Assembly (NCBI GenBank): GCA_964526665.1 | Contig: CAZGJL010000003.1 | Location: 1 to 64,000 of the forward strand | Length of the DNA: 64,000 bases | Source: M50B91 sp964526665 | GTDB lineage: Bacteria > Patescibacteriota > Gracilibacteria > UBA4473 | Direction: 5' to 3' | In this document: piece by piece, positions 40,724-50,524 of the stretch | How positions within the stretch are numbered: position 1 is the stretch's first letter | How the letters are laid out: every line of letters begins with the position of its first letter | Program-made: the position numbers and the translations under genes | Notes under the pieces: generated by a model | Databases searched by the model: none | Seen by the model: the letters and a program-made list of their open reading frames with translations, nothing else | What the model was told of the DNA's origin: nothing

Positions 40724-43534
40724 TTATTCTGCTACAGGAGCAGAAGGCACCGTTGGTTGAATGGATTCTGGAGGTGCGGCTTGTTTTACCGCTTCGGGAA
40801 TTTTTTCTGGAGCAAAGTTTCCAGCACCTTCTTGAGTAGCTACTTGTGCTTGAAGGTTTGTGGAGCTTGCCGTAATAGTTTCCTCGTCTGCTGTTGGGAT
40901 TGGTGTATCACCAAGAAGATTATCATTTACAGTAGCATCACTTTTAGCTGCTTCATCAATAGCAGAAAGAGAATCAATTCCCATTCGTGCTTCAATTTCA
41001 GCATCAACAAATTCTTTTTTACGTCCGTATTTCATACGTGAATATTTTTTCATTATCTCCAGAACTTTCGCATTCTTTTTGCTCGGATCATAGAGTGTCG
41101 ACATTGAGAAAGGTCGAGAAGTTGTATTGTTGATATTGAGTTTCAAATAAGCCTTGTAGTTCGCAATAGAAAGGATGTCTTGTGCAGAGAGAGTTGGGGC
41201 ATATTCTTTTTCAAAATATTCAGCATCTTCAGCTCCTACCTTGAAATTCATCATAGTTCCCACATTTCCAAACACAGCGTCTTTGATCTTGGAATCCTTT
41301 TGTCCAATGGCAACTCCACCAGCCCCTTCAGATAATTGCGCTATATATTGGTGTGCCATTATAAGATTCAATCTATATTTACGGGCTTCGGAGAGGATTG
41401 TCGCAAAAGTATCAGAAGCAAAGTTTTGAAACTCATCAACGTACAAATAAAAGTCTTTTCGTTGGTCTGCTGGCATTTCCCCACGTCCCATTGCCGCCAT
41501 GTTTATTTTAGAAACAACTACTAATCCCAAGAGCTGCGCATTAATTCCACCAATCTTTCCTTTTGATAAGTTAATCAAGAGAATTTTTTTATTATCCATT
41601 ATTTGTCGAACATCGAAGGCAGACTTCGTTTGTCCAATAATATTACGCATTGTAGTATTGGTAACAAATGGTCCAAATTTTGATGTAAAGTAGGGGATCA
41701 TTTCTTGTTTTTCACGATCTCCTGTATTGGCCATTTCATTCTCCCAGAAGTTTCGTACCACAACATTTTTTACTTTTGCTACCTTATATTTTTGGAATTC
41801 CTCATCAATAAACATTCGAGGAATATCTATTAATGTTGCCCCTTCGTCAGTGTCTTCCATGAGAGAAAGGCAGGCATTTCGGAAATAGTGTTGGATACGT
41901 GGTCCAAAGATCTCATTTCCAAATAATTTAATAAAGATCTCCATGGCATCGAGAGAAGCACGATCCCATTCTTCTGGATTACTGGTTTCTAATATATTTA
42001 ATCCCATAGGGCGCGCCTTGTCTCCTGGATCAAATATAACAATATCCTTTGCACGGTGCTTGGGTATACAAGCAGTTATATCTTCAATCAAGTCTCCATG
42101 TGGATCTATCACACATACTCCTTCTCCATTTTCGATATCTTGTACCGATTGGTTCCAAAGTAAAACAGATTTACCAGATCCAGATTTTCCGATGATGTAT
42201 TGATGACGTGTTCGGTCATCTCGCTTGAAACGAATCAGTTTACTCTGTCCACGATATATTGATTCTCCGAGGATTACTCCTTCAGTCGGTAGATCAAGAG
42301 GTGGAGGAAGTACCTTGTATGGAAGCCAATGAATCGTTGGAATAAGGTTATATCGTGCATCAGGAAAATGAAACAATGATGCAAGCTCTTCGGAGCCGAG
42401 AAGTGATTTTTTTTCAAAAAAAGCAGGAAGCCTATATTTAAAATTATGACGAATCCAAGGAGAATTAATCGCATTTATTGGCACAATACGACGGTTTTCC
42501 ATTTTATTTCCTCCTTTGCTTTTGAAAATATTAAACGCTACAAAAATTCCATTCAAGATTTGTTGTACTCGTTCACTACGTGGAGAACTTGCCATGACTC
42601 GAGTAGTAACATTGAACCCAGATTGCATAGATTTTTCTCCAACAGATTTATAGAGTTCTTCTTCTGATTGGAGCATACGTACATATGAATCACCACTATT
42701 TGCGCCAGGCGCATTAGAAACACTGTCTGTTTCAGGATTATATCCTTTCACAAGAATTTTTATAGGTAACCAGAGCAGTCTTAAAATAGGTCCAATAATA
42801 GGAATTTTTAAACCACTTGAGCTTTTTCCTCCCTTGAATAAAGCATCTCCTTTTGCCTTTGCTTTCTTTTGCCATTTAGGACCTCGAGGATGTATTACCA
42901 TTTGAATACAAGCCTTTTCATCAGGGAGTAATTTTGCGAAAGAATTTGCCAATCCATTGAGCGGATCATCTTCCACCTTTTTATAGGTATTAATAGGAAA
43001 CCATGGTTGTTTTTCGGTATAAAAGAAAAATCCATTTGCGTGTTCACCTTTTGCAGTGAGCTTGAATCGGTCTTCTTTTTTTAATGGCACAATATCTGCG
43101 GCAGGATAAAAAGTGGTGACTTGTTTCATCACTATATTCCGATAACAAGGCGCACAACAAATAATAAAATTTAATTCTCTTTTTTCAAACTGCAGTTCAA
43201 ATGAAAAACGAGGCTCAGTCCAGAGCATGCGACGAAAAACAATATTATAAAGGTTTAAATCACGTGTTTCATGTAAGGAACGGAATAGTTGTTCCATTTT
43301 TCCAATAGCTTCTCGAAAATCTTTTTCGGTTCGTCGTTCATTATCCAGCTTGGAATCATTCCTTGGTAATGATACTTCGAGATGTATAAGATTATGAGCA
43401 CTCCATTTGAAGTGAGCAATTCGCGCAAGCCAAATAAATAATTTTATGGCAATAACCCCTCCTACAATGAGGATTATTAAGGTTTTCCAATTCAGGAGAA
43501 ACCATTGCCAAATATAAAGCCAATCAATATCCAT
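40724..43534 (-). CDS. VirD4/TraG-like type IV secretion ATPase
   Basis: The 936-residue protein has an N-terminal membrane helix (WKTLIILIVGGVIAIKLFIW, about 16-35), a large N-terminal domain with basic stretches, and a P-loop ATPase domain. Its Walker A is IIGKSGSGKSVLLW (about 440-455) and Walker B DFYLYVDEFQNF. The segments GVCVIDPHGDLIEDI and IVIFDPGDKARPMGLNIL are typical of type IV coupling proteins and CPR relatives. The C-terminal 120 residues are Ala/Pro/Thr/Glu rich. The gene begins directly after the stop of the giant DUF11 protein gene, implying joint expression. Confidence 0.85.
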   Translation of the reverse strand: MDIDWLYIWQWFLLNWKTLIILIVGGVIAIKLFIWLARIAHFKWSAHNLIHLEVSLPRNDSKLDNERRTEKDFREAIGKMEQLFRSLHETRDLNLYNIVFRRMLWTEPRFSFELQFEKRELNFIICCAPCYRNIVMKQVTTFYPAADIVPLKKEDRFKLTAKGEHANGFFFYTEKQPWFPINTYKKVEDDPLNGLANSFAKLLPDEKACIQMVIHPRGPKWQKKAKAKGDALFKGGKSSSGLKIPIIGPILRLLWLPIKILVKGYNPETDSVSNAPGANSGDSYVRMLQSEEELYKSVGEKSMQSGFNVTTRVMASSPRSERVQQILNGIFVAFNIFKSKGGNKMENRRIVPINAINSPWIRHNFKYRLPAFFEKKSLLGSEELASLFHFPDARYNLIPTIHWLPYKVLPPPLDLPTEGVILGESIYRGQSKLIRFKRDDRTRHQYIIGKSGSGKSVLLWNQSVQDIENGEGVCVIDPHGDLIEDITACIPKHRAKDIVIFDPGDKARPMGLNILETSNPEEWDRASLDAMEIFIKLFGNEIFGPRIQHYFRNACLSLMEDTDEGATLIDIPRMFIDEEFQKYKVAKVKNVVVRNFWENEMANTGDREKQEMIPYFTSKFGPFVTNTTMRNIIGQTKSAFDVRQIMDNKKILLINLSKGKIGGINAQLLGLVVVSKINMAAMGRGEMPADQRKDFYLYVDEFQNFASDTFATILSEARKYRLNLIMAHQYIAQLSEGAGGVAIGQKDSKIKDAVFGNVGTMMNFKVGAEDAEYFEKEYAPTLSAQDILSIANYKAYLKLNINNTTSRPFSMSTLYDPSKKNAKVLEIMKKYSRMKYGRKKEFVDAEIEARMGIDSLSAIDEAAKSDATVNDNLLGDTPIPTADEETITASSTNLQAQVATQEGAGNFAPEKIPEAVKQAAPPESIQPTVPSAPVAE

Positions 43535-46500
43535 TTATTCTGTTGTTTGGGTCCAATCTTCACTCAAAAATAATTCTAAAGCAGGAGGTGTTTCATCGAT
43601 AAGACGGAGGTCGTAATTTATTTTAATGCTTGGTTCGAGGACAAAAGGATCAATTGCTGTCTCTCCAATGAACCTTCTTTTAGACAACAAGTCAGTTGCA
43701 TCCCCCATTAGTGCTCCAGAGATAATAAGTTGACTGTAAGAAACATCAGAAGAATTAATAGTTCCATTACCATCAGCAATGAATACTCCGGTGAGAGCTG
43801 TTACATTTGCATTGATCATTATGTCATTAGCGATAAAAGCTCCAAATCCTGCTGGTTGAAAGTTATCTGCAATAGTAAGTGTTCCATCTATTACAAATGT
43901 TTTTGAGCCTTCTGTAAAAGTAAGTGCATTAGCTACAGTGAGGGTAACATCATCAGTAATGAAATATATCCCAGAATCATCAGGCGTTGTCTCCCAACTA
44001 TCGCTACCGAAAAACGACGCAGGATCATTTGCATCTTCATCGAATTCATCCCAGAGTCCACCTGTTTCAATAATATCAGTGGTTTCATCTCCAGTAAAAA
44101 CTTCTCCTGTAGAGATTTCAAGAGGAGTTTCTAATTTACCAAATGGATTTTCTGTTGTATCAGTGAATGTCTGAATCCCTATATTTCCTCCGCCACGTAC
44201 CTCTACATACGGACGAATAATTTCTACTGTTGCACTAGCACCCTCAGTAGAAGTGCTCGCCTCAATGATTTCCAGAATGGTTAAACCGTCACATATTTTT
44301 ATTTGATTATTTCCAATGTAGAAACTTGAAGGATTTGTCCAGACACCTTCAGATACTTCTAGTTGATATTCTATAACAGCAAAAGCTACATTATTTACTT
44401 CGGCAGTATCAGCCTTGATAGTGAGTGCTGTATTCATTTCATATTCAATATCAAAGATTTGAGTTGTCTCAAGATCAAAAGCTGCCCCAGTGAATTCAAA
44501 ATAATTACTAGCAGGATCACTTGGATCAATATCACCTTTCCATTCCCATTGACTATTTCCACTATCAAGGTGATGTTTGTATACCCATCCTGACGCGGCA
44601 GGAATAGTCAGATCATAGACTTTTATTCCCGTGATTCGTATATCATCACTAAATCCCAAATCTGGAGAAAGGGTTAGCGTGGTTTTATACAAGGCCTTTT
44701 CATCTTTTGCTACAGCTGGTGTAAAAGTAGTTTTCTCAACCGTAGCATTAATTTCATTACAGGTTGTACAAGGATCGGGGATAGCGGTATTACATTCCAT
44801 ATCAAAATCACCAGTCCAGTTATAAAGATTGTCAATGCCATTCCACTGCCACCATGTCCCACTAGAGGTTTCATCATCAGGATGACATTCTCCGATGGCT
44901 AATAATCCGACAGCTTCTGCCCAATCGTGAGTACACACTTTCACTTCTGCAGCAGTTGCTCCTGTTTTACAGGTTTTCCATATATTAAACTCAGTCAGTC
45001 CAAAGGATTTATGAGGAGTGTGTTTTCGGCAGGTAACACTTCCGTTTAATAAATCAGTACAAATTCCAATAGTACTCAGAGTAGGAGGTCCACCAGGACC
45101 ACCACCACCTGGAGTACTCACACACACAATATTCGAGAACCAATTGTCATTTTTTTCTATTGCTTGGTTACAGATCTCAGTTGAAGTTCCAGCTCCTTGA
45201 ATAAGAACATCAAAGTTAAATTCAATCCATCCATTTTGTGAAAGATCGTTTACTGTTAATTCTACGAGTCCACCCGCTGCAGATCCATCGTGTGTTATGT
45301 TTCCAGTAATGCCAGGATTAGAAGTCGTGACAACTTCATTTCCTATATAGACAAGAAGGGGATCAAGATTGTCATTAAGTATTGTGGAGAAAGTACTTGT
45401 TTCTTCAGATTCAAATCGAACCGTGTACGTACGAGTGTCTCCATTGTTTATTGTTCCGGTAGGCGTAATTGATTTTTGTATAAATGTAACATTTCCACTC
45501 CCTCCGGAAGTCTTAACACAAATAATATTACTTGCGTATGGTGCTACTGTGGAAATAGTGAGTATTGCTTGATTACAAAGTTGAGTATTGCTTGCGGTTG
45601 CTATTACTTCTGCAGTGAAAAGAAAAGTCATAGACTCAGTGTCATTCAGATCGTTTACATTCAAACTCACAAGAGACAAGCCTGAATTAAAAGAGATTGT
45701 TCCAGTGGCACCTGGATCAGTGCTAGAAATAGTTCCTGGCACAAGAAAGGAAAGACCGGGGTCAAGCTGATCAAGAATAGTGTCAGTTAGGATGCTACCG
45801 GTATTATTCGTAATTTGTACAGAATATTCAATAGTGTCTCCCGTAGCGACAATAGATCCCGGTACAGGATCTGACGTTTTTGTTAATATAATAGCGGTTC
45901 CACTTCCACTAAGAGAAACACAAATATTATCACTCGAATAAGGAGTTCCCTGAAAGTCTGGAACGACTGCTTTGTTACAAATTTGAACATCATTGATTGC
46001 AATTACTTCTGCAGTGAATTCGAAAGTCATGGAGTGGGTATCACCTAAGTCAAAGGTCTCAAAACTAACGATAGACAAAGATGAATTGAAAGACATGGTC
46101 CCAGAGGCAGTTGGATCAGTACTAGAAATGTTTCCTGCCGCAATAAAGGACAGATTTGGATCAAGCTGATCAAGGATAGTTTCCGTTATGATGCCGCCAG
46201 AATTGTTTATGATTTGTACAGAATAATTTATGACATCGCCAGCCTGTACAGTTGATCCCGGAAGAGGATCTGATTTTTTTATTAATTCAATTAAATCATT
46301 GTTATTCACAATTACAGGGTGACAAATTTTGTTTGGAGGTAGGTTTGGAGGTGGAGTAAAATTACTTGCAACAAGATTTTCTACAGTATTAATATCAAAG
46401 AGAGAGCTGGTCAGTGATTTAAAGAATTCTTGGATGGGGGAGAAAAGATTTTCTAATACATTGAGTACGTTTGGAATAAATCCTCCTGGTCCAGTTGTTC

Positions 46501-49279
46501 CCGGAGCGGTAGAAAGAAGTGTTACTTCATTACAAACTTTAATATTTGGTGCTCCCGGATCTAGAACAAGAACTTGGAAAGAAGCATATGCCGTATCACC
46601 ACTTTGTATATTTTGAAAAACAATTCCAACGGTATGAGTGGGTAGGTCGTATGTGACATTTAGAGTAGGACTGCTTAAGAATTGTAAATTCGAATCCAAG
46701 GGATCGGTAAGAACAATATCCAGAGCTCCATTGGTGTTATTTGTTGCTCCAATGGTATACGTGATAATGTCTCCAGGATACACAGGTGTTCCAGCAGGAA
46801 TATCTGCCGTTTTAGTCAAAGAAATAAGTTCATCGATGACGTTGTGACAGACTGAATTCGACAAATCGGTGACAATTCCATCCACTCCAGTAGCAGAGTT
46901 ACAGAAGGTTGTGTTTGGTGAAACATTTCCATTTATCGTCACAGGGAAACTCATCGTTTGAATATCTCCGGGAACCATTGGAGGGAAAGAAATAGTAACG
47001 GTGTGCAAAGTAGGATCATAGTAAATGACTGGGGTAATCAGTCCTGAAAAAGTTACATGAGGACTCAGTACATCAGTTACCACGAGATTATTGAGCGTGG
47101 TATTTCCAATATTTTCAGCACTAATCGTGTACAGAATAGTATCTCCAACAACTACGGTAGATCCGTGAGGTGGGTTCGCAGATTTTATAATTTCAAAATC
47201 AGGAACATTATTAAAAACAACTGGATGACATATTTGATTTGAAGTATGAGTTATTCCTTGATACGTAGCAGACGCTTGGTTACATACTTGTCCAGGAGTA
47301 GGAATACTTGAGTTTATGGCAACAATAAAACTTTTGGCACTAGAAGTACCAGCAGCAATATTTCCAAAGTTGAGAGTCACAGTTCCAGCAGACTGAGAGA
47401 CTCCCGGATCTCCACTTACGAACGTAAGATTAGAGTCGAGAATGTCAGTGGCAGAGAAATTAGAAAGAGTCGTATTTCCGGTATTGTTTACGGTAATGGT
47501 GTAGGTAATGGTGTCGCCTGGGGAGAGGTTAGTACCAGCTACAGGGTTTGCCGTTTTCACCAAAGTGAAATTAGTAGAAGAAGTTTCCGTCACCGGGTGA
47601 CAGACTTGGTTAGAAATATGAGTGATTCCTTGATACGTGGCAGATGCTTGGTTACATACTTGTCCTGGCGTAGAGATATTAGAGTTCACCGCTACGATGA
47701 AATTCTTGGAAGCAGAATTACCAGCAGCAATGTTTCCAAAATTGAGAGTTACCGTTCCAGCAGACTGAGAGACTCCCGGATATCCACTTACGAATGTAAG
47801 GTTAGAGTCGAGGATGTCTGTGGCAGAAAAATTAGAAAGAGTCGTATTTCCGGTATTGTTTGCGGTAATAGTGTAGGTAATGGTGTCGCCTGGGTCGAGG
47901 TCAGTACCAGCTACAGGGGTTGCCGTTTTCACCAAAGTGAAATTAGTAGAAGAAGTTTCCGTCACCGGGTGACAGACTTGGTTAGAAATATGAGTGATTC
48001 CTTGATACGTGGCAGATGCTTGGTTACATACTTGTCCTGGCGTAGAGATATTAGAGTTCACCGCTACGATGAAATTCTTGGAAGCAGAATTACCAGCAGC
48101 AATGTTTCCAAAATTGAGAGTTACCGTTCCAGCAGACTGAGAGACTCCCGGATATCCACTTACGAATGTAAGGTTAGAGTCGAGGATGTCTGTGGCAGAA
48201 AAATTAGAAAGAGTCGTATTTCCGGTATTGTTTGCGGTAATGGTGTAGGTAATGGTATCGCCTGGGTCAAGGTCAGTACCAGCGGCAGGATTTGCCGTTT
48301 TCGTTAAAGTGAAGTTTGTTACAGTAGTTGTTACCACCTCAAGATCAAAATATGTTCGATGAATATTTCCAAAACAAGAAGCGTGATCACCTAGATCAAA
48401 TGTTGCAGTTGTTCCACTTACAGAAAGCTCGCTGTCGGCAAGAGTGAAATGATCAGCAACAAATGTTGGTGGTCCCGATACTGTTGCAGAATTATAGTGG
48501 TGCCATGCACCTACTATATGGTATTGAGTTCCTGCAGGAAGAGTAGGTAATGTGACAGAAGGAGAGGTCTTTGTGCTTGGGGAAGCATCTGAGCTATATA
48601 CAATTCCTTGTACAGCGTGTGATGCATTATTCCAACTTATTTTAATATCCGTATCATGCGCCATGTAGTTCTGGTAATTTGGATCACCAGGGAACTGTTG
48701 TTTAGCATTGTCGTGTGAATAGACCTGAATACGCACTTTGTCTCCCAGAGAAGCTGTTCCGCTTAAAGAATGATCATAAACAGGAATGGATACGTATCCT
48801 GGTTGCTCAGGGAAATATCCAAGTGGGTCACGAGTATTACAACTTCCATTGAGACATTTTCGTGCACTTGAAAAATAAGATTCTTTGATTTTATTGTTTC
48901 CACTTACATAATTGACCACATATGTTGGCTCAAGACATGGACATCCGTACGTTGGAGAAGGATTCATTCCAAACGAGATACATTCTGCATCAGTAAAAGT
49001 ATTGGTAAAACCATTGATTGATTGATTTCTCCAAAGCACACCATCATTAGAATTTCCTGGCGGCTGGAATACTCCTAAATCTGAATCAGTAATACATTGA
49101 TCAGTGTTCCAGAAGTACTTACTTCGGGAATAATCTAAGGTATTAAATGTAACATTGGATCCAGTTCCTGTTGGATTAGCACAGGATACCAAAAGCCATT
49201 CACATTCAGCATTAACACTGGAAAAAGAAAGGATAAAAGAGAATCCTATAACGAGAAAGCCAAACCATCGAAGTTTCAT
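43535..49279 (-). CDS. giant DUF11-repeat surface protein
   Basis: The 1914-residue protein has a signal peptide (LRWFGFLVIGFSFILSFSSV). A unique Cys-containing N-terminal domain follows (about 25-330), then many DUF11-type Ig-like repeats (about 335-1380) with the core GDTITYTITANNTGNTTLSN. After these comes a region with CKTGATAAEVKVCTHDW and a C-terminal non-repeat beta-rich part. Repeats 1-3 are 124 residues long and two are nearly identical. Paired cysteines in VCNQASATYQG and NQVCHPV suggest disulfides. It probably forms a long cell-surface fibre or coat. No clear sortase motif or membrane helix is seen at the C-terminus. Confidence 0.85.
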   Translation of the reverse strand: MKLRWFGFLVIGFSFILSFSSVNAECEWLLVSCANPTGTGSNVTFNTLDYSRSKYFWNTDQCITDSDLGVFQPPGNSNDGVLWRNQSINGFTNTFTDAECISFGMNPSPTYGCPCLEPTYVVNYVSGNNKIKESYFSSARKCLNGSCNTRDPLGYFPEQPGYVSIPVYDHSLSGTASLGDKVRIQVYSHDNAKQQFPGDPNYQNYMAHDTDIKISWNNASHAVQGIVYSSDASPSTKTSPSVTLPTLPAGTQYHIVGAWHHYNSATVSGPPTFVADHFTLADSELSVSGTTATFDLGDHASCFGNIHRTYFDLEVVTTTVTNFTLTKTANPAAGTDLDPGDTITYTITANNTGNTTLSNFSATDILDSNLTFVSGYPGVSQSAGTVTLNFGNIAAGNSASKNFIVAVNSNISTPGQVCNQASATYQGITHISNQVCHPVTETSSTNFTLVKTATPVAGTDLDPGDTITYTITANNTGNTTLSNFSATDILDSNLTFVSGYPGVSQSAGTVTLNFGNIAAGNSASKNFIVAVNSNISTPGQVCNQASATYQGITHISNQVCHPVTETSSTNFTLVKTANPVAGTNLSPGDTITYTITVNNTGNTTLSNFSATDILDSNLTFVSGDPGVSQSAGTVTLNFGNIAAGTSSAKSFIVAINSSIPTPGQVCNQASATYQGITHTSNQICHPVVFNNVPDFEIIKSANPPHGSTVVVGDTILYTISAENIGNTTLNNLVVTDVLSPHVTFSGLITPVIYYDPTLHTVTISFPPMVPGDIQTMSFPVTINGNVSPNTTFCNSATGVDGIVTDLSNSVCHNVIDELISLTKTADIPAGTPVYPGDIITYTIGATNNTNGALDIVLTDPLDSNLQFLSSPTLNVTYDLPTHTVGIVFQNIQSGDTAYASFQVLVLDPGAPNIKVCNEVTLLSTAPGTTGPGGFIPNVLNVLENLFSPIQEFFKSLTSSLFDINTVENLVASNFTPPPNLPPNKICHPVIVNNNDLIELIKKSDPLPGSTVQAGDVINYSVQIINNSGGIITETILDQLDPNLSFIAAGNISSTDPTASGTMSFNSSLSIVSFETFDLGDTHSMTFEFTAEVIAINDVQICNKAVVPDFQGTPYSSDNICVSLSGSGTAIILTKTSDPVPGSIVATGDTIEYSVQITNNTGSILTDTILDQLDPGLSFLVPGTISSTDPGATGTISFNSGLSLVSLNVNDLNDTESMTFLFTAEVIATASNTQLCNQAILTISTVAPYASNIICVKTSGGSGNVTFIQKSITPTGTINNGDTRTYTVRFESEETSTFSTILNDNLDPLLVYIGNEVVTTSNPGITGNITHDGSAAGGLVELTVNDLSQNGWIEFNFDVLIQGAGTSTEICNQAIEKNDNWFSNIVCVSTPGGGGPGGPPTLSTIGICTDLLNGSVTCRKHTPHKSFGLTEFNIWKTCKTGATAAEVKVCTHDWAEAVGLLAIGECHPDDETSSGTWWQWNGIDNLYNWTGDFDMECNTAIPDPCTTCNEINATVEKTTFTPAVAKDEKALYKTTLTLSPDLGFSDDIRITGIKVYDLTIPAASGWVYKHHLDSGNSQWEWKGDIDPSDPASNYFEFTGAAFDLETTQIFDIEYEMNTALTIKADTAEVNNVAFAVIEYQLEVSEGVWTNPSSFYIGNNQIKICDGLTILEIIEASTSTEGASATVEIIRPYVEVRGGGNIGIQTFTDTTENPFGKLETPLEISTGEVFTGDETTDIIETGGLWDEFDEDANDPASFFGSDSWETTPDDSGIYFITDDVTLTVANALTFTEGSKTFVIDGTLTIADNFQPAGFGAFIANDIMINANVTALTGVFIADGNGTINSSDVSYSQLIISGALMGDATDLLSKRRFIGETAIDPFVLEPSIKINYDLRLIDETPPALELFLSEDWTQTTE
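47219..48334 (-). repeat. 372-bp tandem repeats encoding DUF11 modules
   Basis: Three units of 372 bp (124 residues) lie head to tail. The central and last are identical for about 320 bases (47549-47869 against 47921-48241), while the first is clearly diverged. This indicates recent duplication or gene conversion. Confidence 0.9.
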
Positions 49280-49373
49280 GTGTTTGAATGAAAATAATTC
49301 ATCTTAAATTGTCAGGTATTTCCAGGTAAAAACCAAATTTTTTTAATCTTTTTTGATGACGGTTGGCAGTCGA

Positions 49374-49409
49374 TTGGACAGGTTGCTAGAAATTTGTACA
49401 CTTTTTGCG
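49374..49409 (+). promoter_or_regulatory. leaderless promoter of dnaJ
   Basis: TTGGAC (49374-49379), a 17-nt spacer and TACACT (49397-49402) are followed by 7 nt and the ATG at 49410. No CIRCE operator is seen. Confidence 0.65.
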
Positions 49410-50444
49410 ATGACACAGAATCCATATGACGTTTTGGGCGTTGATAAATCTGCTTCCCCGGCAGATATTAAGAAAGCTTTTCGTGCAGCAGCAAAAAAGC
49501 ACCATCCTGATAAGGGAGGAAAAGAAGATGAGTTTAAAAAAGTAAATGATGCATATGAGACATTAGGGGATGAGAAAAAGAGACAACAATATGATCAATT
49601 CGGTTCGACGGGAGCACAGGGAGCAGGTGGATTTGGAGGTGGCGGATTTGATGCATCAAATTTTGATTTTGGAGGAGGAATGGATGATATATTTTCTTCT
49701 TTTTTTGGAGGAGGAGCTGGTGGCAGTGGAAGAAGGGTAAATACTCATGGATCAGATTTGGAAGTGGAAGTGATTTTAGATTTTGATGATGCGCTAAAAG
49801 GAGTAACGAAGAAATTTTCTTCTACACAATTTGTAAGTTGTACAGCATGTAAAGGAGACGGCGGTTCTGGACAAAAAACTTGTTCAACTTGTTCGGGAAC
49901 AGGACGGACTTCTCAGCAAACACGAACGCCTTTTGGGATTATTCAACAGCAAGGAATTTGTTCTGATTGTGAAGGAACAGGAAAAACGTTTGATTCTAAA
50001 TGTTCAGAATGTTCCGGTGAAGGACGCATCCGAAAATCAAAAAAAATTACGATTAATGTTCCAGAAGGGGTTCAAACAGGAGAAACATTGAGGGTACAGG
50101 GGGAAGGAGAGTCTGGACGTCGAGGAGGGGCGGCAGGAGATTTATTTGTGCATATCCAAGTACGTGCTTCTCGAAAATTTGAACGTCGAGGTATGGATGT
50201 TTTATCAGACTTAAAGCTTCCGTTATGGAAAGTTTTATTGGGTGGGAAATTTCCAGTAGAAACCTTTTGGGGAAAAGTTGATCTTATGATTCCAGAGTGT
50301 ACGAGAGATGATTCATTGCTTCGGATTCGCGGAAAAGGAATAAAACGAGGTGGTCGTCACGGAGACCATTTAGTTCGTATCGTGTATGATTTACCAAAGA
50401 AACTAAGTAAAAAGGAGCGAGATATGTTAGAAGAGCTTAAGTGA
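49410..50444 (+). CDS. dnaJ: chaperone protein DnaJ
   Basis: DnaJ delivers unfolded proteins to DnaK and stimulates its ATPase. The 344 residues have the J domain (YDVLGVDKSASPADIKKAFR, HPD at KKHHPDKGG), a Gly/Phe-rich region, and the zinc centre with four CxxCxGxG-type repeats (CTACKGDG, CSTCSGTG, CSDCEGTG, CSECSGEG). The C-terminal substrate domains end in DMLEELK. It is somewhat shorter than E. coli DnaJ (376). dnaK and grpE are not adjacent. The start at 49410 fits the J-domain N-terminus and the promoter spacing; the frame is open to 49353. Confidence 0.95.
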   Translation: MTQNPYDVLGVDKSASPADIKKAFRAAAKKHHPDKGGKEDEFKKVNDAYETLGDEKKRQQYDQFGSTGAQGAGGFGGGGFDASNFDFGGGMDDIFSSFFGGGAGGSGRRVNTHGSDLEVEVILDFDDALKGVTKKFSSTQFVSCTACKGDGGSGQKTCSTCSGTGRTSQQTRTPFGIIQQQGICSDCEGTGKTFDSKCSECSGEGRIRKSKKITINVPEGVQTGETLRVQGEGESGRRGGAAGDLFVHIQVRASRKFERRGMDVLSDLKLPLWKVLLGGKFPVETFWGKVDLMIPECTRDDSLLRIRGKGIKRGGRHGDHLVRIVYDLPKKLSKKERDMLEELK

Positions 50445-50524
50445 ACCTTCAAACGAGAAGCTTAAATCTGGAAGTAGATACGAGGGGTTGATTTTTTGTG
50501 AAAAAATAGCTAGAAAATAAGGTG

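Noticed and set aside
47597..48307. Plus-strand frame of 236 codons with an apparent internal repeat
   Set aside because: It is the antisense of the DUF11 tandem repeats, and the repeat structure is inherited from the coding strand.
29041..49279. Integrated conjugative element
   Set aside because: Apart from pilin-like modules and a VirD4-like ATPase there is no relaxase, VirB4, integrase or att site, and pyrE, a housekeeping gene, lies in the middle.
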